Assembly: GCF_014212175.1 (NCBI RefSeq)
Contig: NZ_JACJVR010000010.1
Span: 1 to 32,550, forward strand
Reading direction: 5' to 3'
Length of the DNA: 32,550 nucleotides
From: Cohnella xylanilytica
GTDB lineage: Bacteria > Bacillota > Bacilli > Paenibacillales > Paenibacillaceae
Made by a program: the position numbers and the translations under genes. This document shows positions 16,458 to 24,431 of this stretch, in pieces (the stretch's first letter is position 1; every line of letters begins with the position of its first letter). Under the pieces are notes generated by a model. The model was not told the origin of the DNA. It did not search any database and was given only the letters and a program-made list of their open reading frames with translations.

Positions 16458-17408
16458 ATGACGAACCGAAATCCGCACTCCGCAACCGCGCCGCAGCCGA
16501 GCAGACGGTCGGTCTGCAAGAACATTCGCGCCGACCGGGAGCTCTACTTGCTCCTCCTGCCGGGCATCGCCGTGCTGCTGCTGTTCAAGTACACTCCGAT
16601 GTACGGCGTCCTGATCGCGTTCAAGGACTACAGCATTTTCGACGGGATGGGGGGCAGCCCCTGGGTCGGGATGGACAATTTCCGCAAGCTGTTCGAATCC
16701 GACGACTTCCTGCTCGTGCTTCGCAATACGGTCGAGATTAGCCTGCTCAAGCTCGTATTCCTCTTTCCGCTGCCTATTATCGCCGCCATTTTGCTGAATG
16801 AATTACGGCAGCTGGCCTTCCGCAAGGCGGTGCAAACCGTCATCTACCTTCCTCATTTTCTTTCCTGGATCATTATCAGCGGCTTGTTCATCGACCTTCT
16901 GTCGATTAACGGCGGGCTGGTCAACAAGCTGCTCGGCTCATTCGGCATCGAGCCGATTCCCTTCTTCTTAAGCAACGCCTACTTCCGCGGCGTGCTCGTC
17001 ACGACGGCCGGCTGGAAGGAGACGGGCTGGAGCACCATCGTCTATCTCGCGGCCTTCTCCACCATCGACCCCGGCTTGTACGAAGCGGCGCGGATGGACG
17101 GAGCCGGGAGGTGGAAGCGGATTTGGCACGTTACGCTGCCGGGCATCTCGCCCGTTATCGTGCTGATGCTCATCCTGCGGCTAGGCAGCATGTTCACGGG
17201 CGACACCGAACAGATTCTGGCGATGTACAACTCTACCGTCTACAAGTCGTCCGATATCATCGGCACGTACGTGTACCGGATGGGCCTCGGCAAGCAGGAG
17301 TACAGCTTCACGACGGCCGTCGGCTTGTTCGAATCGGTCATCGGCTTCGCGCTGATCCTCTCCGGCAACTATCTGAGCCGCAAATATTTGCGGCGGGGCA
17401 TCTGGTGA
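16458..17408 (+). CDS. LplB-type carbohydrate ABC transporter permease
   Basis: A 316-residue permease of the CUT1 oligosaccharide family with six membrane segments. The N terminus has LLLPGIAVLLLFKYTPMYG (32-50), typical of LplB/YtcP-system proteins, and the EAA loop that contacts the ATPase is at 209-229 (EAARMDGAGRWKRIWHVTLPG). The open frame reaches back to 16374, but that ATG lies within the promoter module; ATG 16458 follows GAGGGGGAG. It works with the second permease and the lipoprotein downstream. No ATPase gene is present, as usual for this family, which shares an MsmX-like ATPase encoded elsewhere. Confidence 0.92.
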   Translation: MTNRNPHSATAPQPSRRSVCKNIRADRELYLLLLPGIAVLLLFKYTPMYGVLIAFKDYSIFDGMGGSPWVGMDNFRKLFESDDFLLVLRNTVEISLLKLVFLFPLPIIAAILLNELRQLAFRKAVQTVIYLPHFLSWIIISGLFIDLLSINGGLVNKLLGSFGIEPIPFFLSNAYFRGVLVTTAGWKETGWSTIVYLAAFSTIDPGLYEAARMDGAGRWKRIWHVTLPGISPVIVLMLILRLGSMFTGDTEQILAMYNSTVYKSSDIIGTYVYRMGLGKQEYSFTTAVGLFESVIGFALILSGNYLSRKYLRRGIW

Positions 17409-17507
17409 CGATTCCGACAATCGTCTGATCAGCCTTGACTTAGCCGACAACCGGCCCTATCAGCCTCCGGCTGACTTGTTAACGGTTGCGGGAAGGAGGA
17501 GAACTTC

Positions 17508-18443
17508 ATGGATAGCTTGACGCCGCGGATGCCGACGTCCGCGCAGGCGAAGCGTCGCAGGAGGGACATTCGCCGCTCTTGGCCGGAGAAGCTTTTCGAC
17601 GTCTGCAATTATACGCTGTTCGTGCTGCTCGGCCTGTCGACGCTGCTCCCGTTCGTCAACCTGCTCGCCAAGTCGCTCAGCAGCGAAGCGGCGGTCGTCG
17701 CCGGGAGGGTGAACCTGCTGCCGATCGACCTGCAGCTCGGTACGTATCGCTACGTGCTGGAGGATGACGCGTTCATGGGCGCTCTGCGCGTCTCGCTCTT
17801 GCTGACCGTGCTCGGCACGGCGCTTAGCCTGCTGGTGACGACGCTGACCGCCTACCCCTTGTCCAAGCCCCGGCTCGCCGGTCGCAAATGGCTGCTGCTG
17901 ATCTTCATCTTCACCATGCTGTTCAGCGGCGGTCTTATCCCGACCTATCTGCTCATGCACAATCTTCATCTCGTCAATACGCTGCCGGCGCTGTTCCTGC
18001 CTTCGATGGTCAATGTGTTCAACATGCTGGTCATTAAAAACTACTTCGAAGGGCTGCCCGACAGCCTGGAGGAATCCGCCAAGCTGGATGGAGCCGGGCA
18101 TATCCGGATTCTGCTGTCCATCTATTTGCCGCTGTCGCTGCCGGTGCTGGCGACGATCGCGCTGTTTTTCGCGGTTTTCTTCTGGAACGATTATTTCAAC
18201 GCGATGATTTATATCTCCACGCCCAGCCTGAAGCCGCTGCAGCTGTTCCTGAAGGAGCTTCTGGTGTCCTCCAGCGACTTTCTGCGCAACGCGACCCTGA
18301 ACCCGGACCAGGCGTTGAATACGGCTCCGCAGTCGATTCAAGCCGCTTCCATCCTGCTCGCGACGGTTCCGATTCTGCTCGTGTATCCGTTCCTGCAAAA
18401 ATATTTCGTCAAAGGCGTGCTGGTCGGATCGGTCAAAGAATAG
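17508..18443 (+). CDS. LplC-type carbohydrate ABC transporter permease
   Basis: A 311-residue second permease of the CUT1 importer. Six hydrophobic segments are visible, the first at about 36-55; LFSGGLIPTYLLMHNL (138-153) is a strong family marker and the EAA loop lies at 188-212 (EESAKLDGAGHIRILLSIYLPLS). ATG 17508 follows GGAAGGAGG. The 99-base gap from the first permease contains a small inverted repeat (TCAGCC-TCC-GGCTGA, near 17460) without a T run, so the two are probably co-transcribed. Confidence 0.92.
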   Translation: MDSLTPRMPTSAQAKRRRRDIRRSWPEKLFDVCNYTLFVLLGLSTLLPFVNLLAKSLSSEAAVVAGRVNLLPIDLQLGTYRYVLEDDAFMGALRVSLLLTVLGTALSLLVTTLTAYPLSKPRLAGRKWLLLIFIFTMLFSGGLIPTYLLMHNLHLVNTLPALFLPSMVNVFNMLVIKNYFEGLPDSLEESAKLDGAGHIRILLSIYLPLSLPVLATIALFFAVFFWNDYFNAMIYISTPSLKPLQLFLKELLVSSSDFLRNATLNPDQALNTAPQSIQAASILLATVPILLVYPFLQKYFVKGVLVGSVKE

Positions 18444-18559
18444 AGGGTCTCCGAAGGAGGTGCTCGTTGATGCTTGCGGGAGGTGATGTCGGCACGACGG
18501 TTCGGCAATCGGCAAATCGCGACAATCGGCCCATACCATGAAAAACGGAGGTTGAAGGC

Positions 18560-20035
18560 ATGATCAGAAAAATAGCGGCAATCTCTCTGGCGGGCGCATT
18601 GACCCTCTCCCTGGCGGCCTGCGGCGGCAATTCGGGCAATGAAGGGGGATCGGGCTCCGATAAGCCCGAGCTGAAGATGCTTCTTCAGTACGGCCGCTTC
18701 GATCCGAACGAAGACTATGCGGCCAAGGCGATCTCGCGTCTGACCGGCTACCCGGTCCAATACGACATGCTGCCGGCCGAGGAAGCGGACCAGAAGCTCA
18801 ATCTGCTCGTCGCCAACAAGGAGCCTTACGACCTGATGAAGCTCAGCGCCCCGCAATTTTACAATCTGGCCAGCACCGGAGCGCTCGAGCCGCTCGACGA
18901 TCTGATCGAGAAGAACGGTCCCGACATCAAGAAGGCGATCTCGGGCGTCGCGTGGGAGAGCGCCAAGCTGAACGGCAAAATCTACGGCGTCCCGGAGACC
19001 GGATCGGGCATCGCGATCAGCGAGGAGCTCGTCGTGCGGCAGGATTGGCTGGATGAGCTTGGGCTGAAGATGCCGACCAACCCCGACGAGCTGTACACGG
19101 TGCTAAAGACGATCAAGGAAAAGAAAAACGTCATTCCGCTCACGGCGAGCAAGGACGCGGTCAGCGCGCTGCTCGGCGATATCGCGGCGGCGTTCGGCGT
19201 GACGACCGATTGGGTCGACCAGGACGGCACGCTCGTTCATCAGGTCGAGACGCCGCAGATGAAGGAATACCTGGCCTACATGAACAAGCTGTACGCGGAA
19301 GGGCTGCTGGACACGGAACTGCCTCTGAACACGGCGGCCAAAATGATGGAGAAATTCGCGAACGGCCAGGCGGCGATGTTCAAGATTGCCTGGTACAACG
19401 CGCCGAGCACGATCAAGGCTCTGGAGAAAAGCGATCCGAACGCGAAGCCGGCGCTCGTGCCGTTCCTCAAGGACATGAACGGCAAGGCGACCGTCTACGC
19501 GGCGAGCGGCACCACCTGGTACGCCGTCGTGCCGAAGTACGCGAAGCATAAGGAGGACGCCGTCAAGCTGCTGAACGCCAAGCTGTCGCCGGATATTTTC
19601 AAGGAGCTGGCGATCGGCCAGGAGGGCGTCCACCATGAAGTAAAGGACGGCAAGTATTATCCGATTCTTCCCAAGTTCACCGACGACCTGAACAACGCGA
19701 GCAACTACATGACCGGCGTCGACGAGACGAACTATCCGAACTACTGGCAAGCCCGCGTGCGCAAGGATCCGACCCTTCAATCGTACTTCGAACAGATGCA
19801 GGCGAACGCCGAAGGGCTGATCGTAACCGACCCGATCGCGCTGGCACCGCCGATTCCGCAGGTCGCGGAGAACAAGCTGAACCTGCTGCAGCTGCAGATC
19901 GACGAGATGCTGAACTTCATCACCGGCACGGAGCCGCTGTCCGACTACGACAAGTTCGTGGCCAAGTGGAAGGAGCAAGGCGGTGCCGAGATGACCGAAG
20001 GCGCAAACGAATGGTATAAGAGCTCGAAGAAGTAG
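18560..20035 (+). CDS. Extracellular sugar-binding lipoprotein (LplA-type)
   Basis: A 491-residue substrate-binding protein, membrane-anchored through the lipobox LAAC with lipid-modified Cys21 after a basic start and hydrophobic h-region. A Gly/Ser-rich linker follows, then the bilobal fold of the solute-binding family 1 type used by LplA-like importers. ATG 18560 follows ACGGAGG. It delivers an oligosaccharide or glycoside to the two permeases; sequence reading does not identify the ligand. Proteins of this kind can also pass the ligand signal to YesM-type kinases. It lies 116 bases after the permease gene and is followed by a terminator. Confidence 0.92.
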   Translation: MIRKIAAISLAGALTLSLAACGGNSGNEGGSGSDKPELKMLLQYGRFDPNEDYAAKAISRLTGYPVQYDMLPAEEADQKLNLLVANKEPYDLMKLSAPQFYNLASTGALEPLDDLIEKNGPDIKKAISGVAWESAKLNGKIYGVPETGSGIAISEELVVRQDWLDELGLKMPTNPDELYTVLKTIKEKKNVIPLTASKDAVSALLGDIAAAFGVTTDWVDQDGTLVHQVETPQMKEYLAYMNKLYAEGLLDTELPLNTAAKMMEKFANGQAAMFKIAWYNAPSTIKALEKSDPNAKPALVPFLKDMNGKATVYAASGTTWYAVVPKYAKHKEDAVKLLNAKLSPDIFKELAIGQEGVHHEVKDGKYYPILPKFTDDLNNASNYMTGVDETNYPNYWQARVRKDPTLQSYFEQMQANAEGLIVTDPIALAPPIPQVAENKLNLLQLQIDEMLNFITGTEPLSDYDKFVAKWKEQGGAEMTEGANEWYKSSKK

Positions 20036-20081
20036 AGTAAAGAGAGAGGACCGCGGGAGATATAGAAGGTTAGGTGGAAGG

Positions 20082-20122
20082 CCGCCTCTAACGTCATGAA
20101 TATGGCGTGGGAGGCGGTTTTT
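20082..20122 (+). terminator. Rho-independent terminator of the ABC importer operon
   Basis: CCGCCTC (20082-20088) pairs with GAGGCGG (20111-20117); the inner part ACGTCAT/ATGGCGT extends the stem around a four-base loop, and five T follow. It is oriented with the importer operon. Confidence 0.85.
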
Positions 20123-20196
20123 CGGTTTGTTGGGAGGACAATGAGATACATTTATTAATAGCTTGAGTTTGATCATTTAATTTCAAACTTTCGGGA

Positions 20197-20247
20197 ATAA
20201 AAACGGGGCAGTCTCGCGCGGCCGTTGCGACCGTCGGAGACTGCCCG
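20197..20247 (-). terminator. Rho-independent terminator of the Gfo/Idh/MocA gene
   Basis: A perfect 10-bp inverted repeat, GGGCAGTCTC (20206-20215) with GAGACTGCCC (20237-20246), is flanked on the left by an A run, which is a T run on the minus strand. It lies 30 bases past the dehydrogenase stop. With the importer terminator it forms a bidirectional stop between convergent operons. Confidence 0.88.
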
Positions 20248-20276
20248 CTGCCGTATCGTCTTAGGTTCTCTTAATG

Positions 20277-21338
20277 TTACTCGAACACGACTTCTTTGCC
20301 CAACTGGGCCGATTCATAGATGCCGCACAAAATCTTCATCATCTCGACGCCGTCCTCGACCGGGCTGAGCGTCTCTTTGGCGCCTTGGCAGACGGCGATG
20401 AAGTGATCGATCTCGGCCTGGAAGCCGGAGGCGAAGTCGAACGACAGATGGTTGATCTGAGGTACCGCGTTCAGCATGGTGTCGCTCTTCTCCAGCACGA
20501 ACGTCAGTTGCGGCTCGAGCTCGACGCCGCCCTTCGTGCCGTACAGCTTGACGGTCAGCTCGTCCTCCTTCGCATGCAGGGAGAAGCTGACGTCGACGAG
20601 CAGGGAGGCGCCGTTCTCGAAGCGGATCATGGCGTTGGCGAGATCCTCGACCGTATTGTGGTCGGGACTGTAATCCGCGGCCTTGTAGCTGGCGAAGTTG
20701 CGGATGTTGGCGCGGTTGCCGAGCTTGTGATAAGCGTTGCCGCTGACCGAGCGGACCTTCGGACGGCCCATCAGGTACCAGCATAGGTCGATGACATGCA
20801 CGCCGACATCGATCAGCGGGCCGCCGCCGGAGCGCTCGACATCGCCGAACCAGCCGCCGGGGTTGCCGACGCGGCGGATGCAGGAGGCCTTCGCGTAGTA
20901 GATCTCGCCCAGTTCGCCGTTCTCCAGGAACGAGCGGACGATGCCGGTGTTCGATCCGTAGCGGCGGACGAAGCCGACCTGCAGCTGCTTGCCCGAGCGG
21001 CGGACGGCAGCCTCGATCTCGCGCGCTTCCTCCACCGTTTTGCACAGCGGCTTCTCCACGAGCACATGCTTGCCGGCATCGAGCGCCGCGATGCTGAACA
21101 GAGCGTGGGTATTGTTCCAGGTGCAGACGCTGACCGCCTGCACGTCGGGATTTTGCAGCATGTCCCGGTAGTCGGTGTAAACGTTCGGAACGCCGTATTT
21201 CTCCGCTTTGGCGCGGGCGCGTTCCTCGTTGAGGTCGCACACGGCGACGATCCTGGCGTCCGGATTGTTCTGATACGACTTCAGATGCATCTCGGAGATC
21301 GTTCCGAGACCGATGATGCCGATGCCGATTTGACTCAT
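20277..21338 (-). CDS. Gfo/Idh/MocA family NAD(P)-dependent dehydrogenase
   Basis: A 353-residue sugar or cyclitol oxidoreductase. The N-terminal Rossmann fold starts IGIGIIGLGTIS (GxGxxx type, about 4-15); the family catalytic lysine is Lys96 in VLVEKPL, and the substrate-side pair Asp177/His181 is in GGPLIDVGVHVIDL. Length and motifs are typical. An AAAGGAGAGG ribosome site precedes the ATG at 21338. It is separated from the upstream FAD oxidoreductase gene by 479 bases of repeats, so co-transcription is uncertain. In similar loci such enzymes oxidise a ring hydroxyl of a glycoside or inositol; which position is unknown here. Confidence 0.93.
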   Translation of the reverse strand: MSQIGIGIIGLGTISEMHLKSYQNNPDARIVAVCDLNEERARAKAEKYGVPNVYTDYRDMLQNPDVQAVSVCTWNNTHALFSIAALDAGKHVLVEKPLCKTVEEAREIEAAVRRSGKQLQVGFVRRYGSNTGIVRSFLENGELGEIYYAKASCIRRVGNPGGWFGDVERSGGGPLIDVGVHVIDLCWYLMGRPKVRSVSGNAYHKLGNRANIRNFASYKAADYSPDHNTVEDLANAMIRFENGASLLVDVSFSLHAKEDELTVKLYGTKGGVELEPQLTFVLEKSDTMLNAVPQINHLSFDFASGFQAEIDHFIAVCQGAKETLSPVEDGVEMMKILCGIYESAQLGKEVVFE

Positions 21339-21420
21339 TCGTAACCCTCTCCTTTAAAAGTGATAAGAGGCAGCGGATGAATGGCGGATCAGGTGAGCAG
21401 CGGGACGGCGGCGTATCGTT

Positions 21421-21647
21421 TCATACGATTTTTCGCCCTAATAATGGATGCTGATTCGCATTCCAGCGCTTTTTGAACGATTTTTCGTACAAACGATAAG
21501 GGATTCTTTCCAAATGGGTCGGTTTGTACGAAATTTCGTATAAATCGGCTGCCCGGAATCGATTTTTCGATCAACTTGTACGATATTTCACACAAAATCG
21601 AGCAATGGGCCGAGTTGTCGGACTAGCTTGTATGAAATTTCGTACAA
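21421..21647. repeat. Periodic array of five 20-bp palindromes
   Basis: Five imperfect palindromes occupy 21421-21440, 21473-21492, 21524-21543, 21576-21595 and 21628-21647, with centres at 21430.5, 21482.5, 21533.5, 21585.5 and 21637.5, i.e. 52, 51, 52 and 52 bp apart. A consensus is TTGTRYGAWATTTCRYACAA; the copies at 21524 and 21628 are the best palindromes, the first copy the most decayed. An extra core (CGATTTTTCGA type) sits off-period near 21560-21570. The stretch is AT-rich against GC-rich flanks and lies between two minus-strand genes. Parts of the intervals resemble each other (AATGGG-Y-CGR at about 21513 and 21604), so they are not unique spacers. Small open frames across it are translations of the repeats. 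Confidence 0.8.
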
Positions 21648-21673
21648 ACGACGAGGCTCCCTACGAAGCTCCT

Positions 21674-21826
21674 TGCCGCAACATCGTCTTGCCGCAACAT
21701 CGCCACATCGCCGCAACATCGCAACATCGCAACATCGCAACATCGCAACATCGCAACATCGCTACATCGCTTCATCGCAACATTGCCCTCCATCGCCCTA
21801 CGTAGCCCTCCATCGCCCTACATCGC
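21674..21826. repeat. Octamer tandem repeat (CATCGCAA family)
   Basis: An 8-bp unit, CATCGCAA, repeats without interruption from 21717 to 21756, continues with single-base variants (CATCGCTA, CATCGCTT) and another exact copy to 21780, and degenerates on both sides into CATCGCC-type copies. The right-hand end, CATCGCCCTACATCGC, contains the stop codon and last Met codon of the FAD oxidoreductase gene, so the array has grown up to or through the 3' end of that gene. Confidence 0.85.
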
Positions 21827-23392
21827 GCGCAGCGACGGCCAGCGAAGCTCGACGCCGGCGGCGGTCAGCATGCGTTGGAACGAGGCCAGCTCCTCCGGAT
21901 TGGCGCGGACGGCGCTCGGGCCTAGATCGCGATCGAGGCAGTAGGCCGCGCACCAGCCGGCGGCTTCGCCGATGTTCCATTCGACCGGGTGCAATCGGTA
22001 GCAGCCGTTGGTGATGTGGGTGGAGCCGATGTTCTTGCCGGCGGCGAGCAGGTTGCCGACCCGCTGCGGGATGAGCGCCCCGAGCGGGATCTCGAACGGC
22101 AGCGCGGCGATATCGATGTAGGGCCGCCCCTCCGTGCTCGGATGGAGGTCGATCCGGTAGCAGCCGACTCCGACTGTGTCGGCGAACGCTTCGGCCTTGC
22201 CGTTCGGCCGGCATTCCGGCGACACGTGCTGCTCCAGCACCGTGAATTCGGCGCGAATCCGCCTCGACTCGCGAATGTACGGGTACATCGCCAGCCCGTC
22301 TTCGGTGCCGACGATGTCGGGCCGCAGCCGCAGACCGGGATAGCCTAGGCCGCCGTCCGGCCGGGGAGCTTCCGTCTGCAGCCAGTACAGCAGCGAGCAG
22401 CTCAGCTGCTTCGCACTGTACAGGTGACGCTGGCGCTCTTCCTCGGGCACGTCGATGATCGAGCCGAGCCAATAATCGTTCTGCGGCCAATTGACGAGCG
22501 TGATGTCGCTGCGGTACAGCTCGCTTGCGAAGCGGTCGCGCGCCGCGATCTGCCGGTACTTGAACAGCGGCAGGGAGGAGCCGCCGGGGAACAGGTCGTA
22601 CGCGATCGGCGCCATCGTCGCGGGCCGGACGCCGGTCATGCTCAGCAGCCGTCCCGGCCAGAAATCCGGCGCATACTCCCGCCAGAAATCGTATTGCTCG
22701 GGCTTGGCGATAACATGGTTCTCGCCCTCGAGATAGTCCATGGCGAAGCAGTAGGTGAACCCCTGCATGTCCTGCGGCCGAGCTTCGCCCTCTACGGCGT
22801 GGGGCTCGCCCGTCTGCGCCTGCGATTCGGCGCCTGTCACGTATTCGACTCCCGCCAGCGGCAGCAGATCGCCGCATTCGGTCGCGTCAAGGTAATACGC
22901 GCCCGTCAGGTGGGCGACGTCCCCGCTGTCCAGGCTGCGAACGTCGACGGAGACGATCGCGTCGCCGTCCAGCTCGGCTCGGACCGGCGCATGGCGCAGC
23001 AACACCGTAATCCGGCCGCTGCTTACATAAGGCGCCAGCATCCGCTCGATGACCGCGAGCGCCACCCGCGGCTCATGGCAGAGCCGGCTGACGAAGCCGC
23101 CTCCCGGATTGAGCTCTCGGTTGGCGCGCGCTTCGGCGGTCAACGGATAATAATCCCGGTAATACTGCCGCACGCCGTCGCGGAACGCGCGGTAGCTCGC
23201 CGTGCAGCCGAACGATTCGATCCACGGATGCTCATCCGGCGGCACGGCCTGGCTCGTCAGCTGTCCGCCAAGCCAGGAGGTTTCTTCCGTCAGAATAACG
23301 GTGCGGCCGGCGCGGGCGGCGGCAAGCGCCGCGGCGCAGCCTCCCGTCCCGCCGCCGATGACGACGATGTCGGCAACGAGTTCGCGTCCCAT
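21818..23392 (-). CDS. FAD-dependent oxidoreductase (FAD_oxidored family)
   Basis: A 524-residue flavoprotein with the dinucleotide-binding motif VIGGGTGGCAAALAAAR at about 11-27, followed by ETSWLGGQLTSQAVP, a conserved feature of the family. A second conserved block, YYLDATECGDLLPLAGVEYVTGAE, lies near 165-190, and a C-terminal FAD-contact region (VGNLLAAGKNIGSTHITNGCYRLHPVEWNIGEAAG) near 465-500. Members are common in Bacillales carbohydrate loci but few have known substrates. ATG 23392 follows GGAGGAG, 22 bases after the isomerase stop, so the two are one operon. The last codon and stop lie in an octamer repeat, which may have altered the C terminus. Confidence 0.87.
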   Translation of the reverse strand: MGRELVADIVVIGGGTGGCAAALAAARAGRTVILTEETSWLGGQLTSQAVPPDEHPWIESFGCTASYRAFRDGVRQYYRDYYPLTAEARANRELNPGGGFVSRLCHEPRVALAVIERMLAPYVSSGRITVLLRHAPVRAELDGDAIVSVDVRSLDSGDVAHLTGAYYLDATECGDLLPLAGVEYVTGAESQAQTGEPHAVEGEARPQDMQGFTYCFAMDYLEGENHVIAKPEQYDFWREYAPDFWPGRLLSMTGVRPATMAPIAYDLFPGGSSLPLFKYRQIAARDRFASELYRSDITLVNWPQNDYWLGSIIDVPEEERQRHLYSAKQLSCSLLYWLQTEAPRPDGGLGYPGLRLRPDIVGTEDGLAMYPYIRESRRIRAEFTVLEQHVSPECRPNGKAEAFADTVGVGCYRIDLHPSTEGRPYIDIAALPFEIPLGALIPQRVGNLLAAGKNIGSTHITNGCYRLHPVEWNIGEAAGWCAAYCLDRDLGPSAVRANPEELASFQRMLTAAGVELRWPSLRAM

Positions 23393-23414
23393 GGCGATGG
23401 CGATCTCCTCCTAT

Positions 23415-24239
23415 TCAGCCCGGAATGAGAGACTGGAAGTATTGATAGCTCGCCCGGACGCCCTCGGCTTCATTGCCGGTGCCTTCGTATTCGAGCACGT
23501 ATTCGCCGGAGTATCCGGATTCCCGGAGCCGCCGAACGATCGCGTCCAGCTGGACCTGCCCTTGGCCTGCCGCGGTTCCTTCGAATTTGCTTCCGCCGAG
23601 CGAGACGTACCGCCCGGCAGGGTCTTTCGCGAAGTCCTTGATATGAACGTGGCCGACCCTGGAGATCAGGACGTCGAGCGCCTGCAGCGGTTCTTCGTCA
23701 ACCAAGAGGAAATTGCCGGTGTCGAAGGTGCTCTTCAGCGCCGGGGAGCCGACGCGCTCCAGAATATCCAGCACCTGGCTCCCGGTGCCGGCCAGCTTGC
23801 CATGGTTCTCGAGGCAGAGCGTTACGCCTTCCGACGCCGCCGTCGCCGCGGCTTCGCGCAGCCCCTCGACGATGAAGCCGAGCGCCGAGTCGAACGCGAA
23901 GCCCTCGTTCAGGTTGCCCGAGAAGACGCGAATCGTCCGGGTGTCCAGCGCCAGCGCGATCGGGATGGCGTCCGTGATTTGCCGCAGCGCGGCGTAACGT
24001 TCCGCCGGATCGGCCTTGACGAGATCGTTGGCGACGGCATAGCTGGCTATCCGAATCCGATGGGTCCCGGCGAATTCGACGACCTGCGGCAGCTCCGATT
24101 CGACGTCTCGCCAGAACACGTCGAGCAGTTCGACGCGACGAATGCCCTCCCGTCGGCAGTAATCGAGGAAGTTCAGAACCGTCCACCTCTCGGCGCGTAC
24201 GGTTCGGTGCAAACTCCACATGCTTAAAGCGAGTTCCAT
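23415..24239 (-). CDS. Sugar phosphate isomerase/epimerase family TIM barrel
   Basis: A 274-residue xylose-isomerase-like (AP_endonuc_2) TIM barrel, metal-dependent. Likely metal ligands are Glu144 (CLENHG), Asp173 (STFDTGN), His199 (GHVHIKD) and Glu250 (YVLEYEG). ATG 24239 follows AGGAGG. It is the first gene of the minus-strand catabolic operon and has the shared promoter module about 50 bases upstream. Together with a Gfo/Idh/MocA dehydrogenase, enzymes of this fold can isomerise ketoses, dehydrate inosose-type compounds or open 3-keto-glycosides; the pairing supports oxidation plus isomerisation or elimination of a sugar ring, but the exact reaction is inference. Confidence 0.87.
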   Translation of the reverse strand: MELALSMWSLHRTVRAERWTVLNFLDYCRREGIRRVELLDVFWRDVESELPQVVEFAGTHRIRIASYAVANDLVKADPAERYAALRQITDAIPIALALDTRTIRVFSGNLNEGFAFDSALGFIVEGLREAAATAASEGVTLCLENHGKLAGTGSQVLDILERVGSPALKSTFDTGNFLLVDEEPLQALDVLISRVGHVHIKDFAKDPAGRYVSLGGSKFEGTAAGQGQVQLDAIVRRLRESGYSGEYVLEYEGTGNEAEGVRASYQYFQSLIPG

Positions 24240-24289
24240 GGTTAAGCCTCCTAATCTCAGGATTGAATGCGCCTGCGAAGTTCAAGTTC

Positions 24290-24357
24290 AGTGTAGAAAA
24301 GCCGGGCGAAATGCGGTAGGGTGCAGCGATGACCATTTCTGGTAGTATGATGCGGTG
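24290..24357 (-). promoter_or_regulatory. Shared island promoter module, copy A (isomerase operon)
   Basis: Read on the minus strand: CTACCA starts at 24345, a second CTACC starts 26 bp on at 24319, and TACACT starts 50 bp on (24295-24290). The 46-bp stretch 24311-24357 is identical at 42 of 46 positions to copy B at 25670-25715 and is bounded by ACCGCAT at both ends. It lies 50 bases from the isomerase ATG and probably is the activator site plus -10 of its promoter. Confidence 0.72.
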
Positions 24358-24375
24358 TCGCGGGGAGAGGCCGAT

Positions 24376-24406
24376 AGAAAAAGGAGCCGCGCGGTTCGCG
24401 GCTCCC
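24376..24406 (-). terminator. Rho-independent terminator of the secreted-protein gene
   Basis: GGAGCCGCG (24383-24391) pairs with CGCGGCTCC (24397-24405) around a five-base loop, with an A run at 24378-24382 that gives T on the minus strand. It lies 26 bases past the stop of the secreted-protein gene, so that gene is transcribed alone and the isomerase operon starts afresh. Confidence 0.88.
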
Positions 24407-24431
24407 GGTATGCAGCCTTCCCGGCAGCTAA

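Noticed and set aside
21421..21647. CRISPR array from the regular repeat spacing
   Set aside because: Repeats are short, palindromic and poorly conserved, intervals resemble each other, and no cas gene is in the window.
21389..21805. Small open frames on both strands between the Gfo and FAD genes
   Set aside because: They are translations of the palindromes and octamer repeats, with repeated MYEISYK-like peptides and no ribosome site.
22424..23428. 334-residue plus-strand open frame across the FAD oxidoreductase
   Set aside because: Antisense shadow of a gene with a clear FAD-binding motif and ribosome site on the minus strand.
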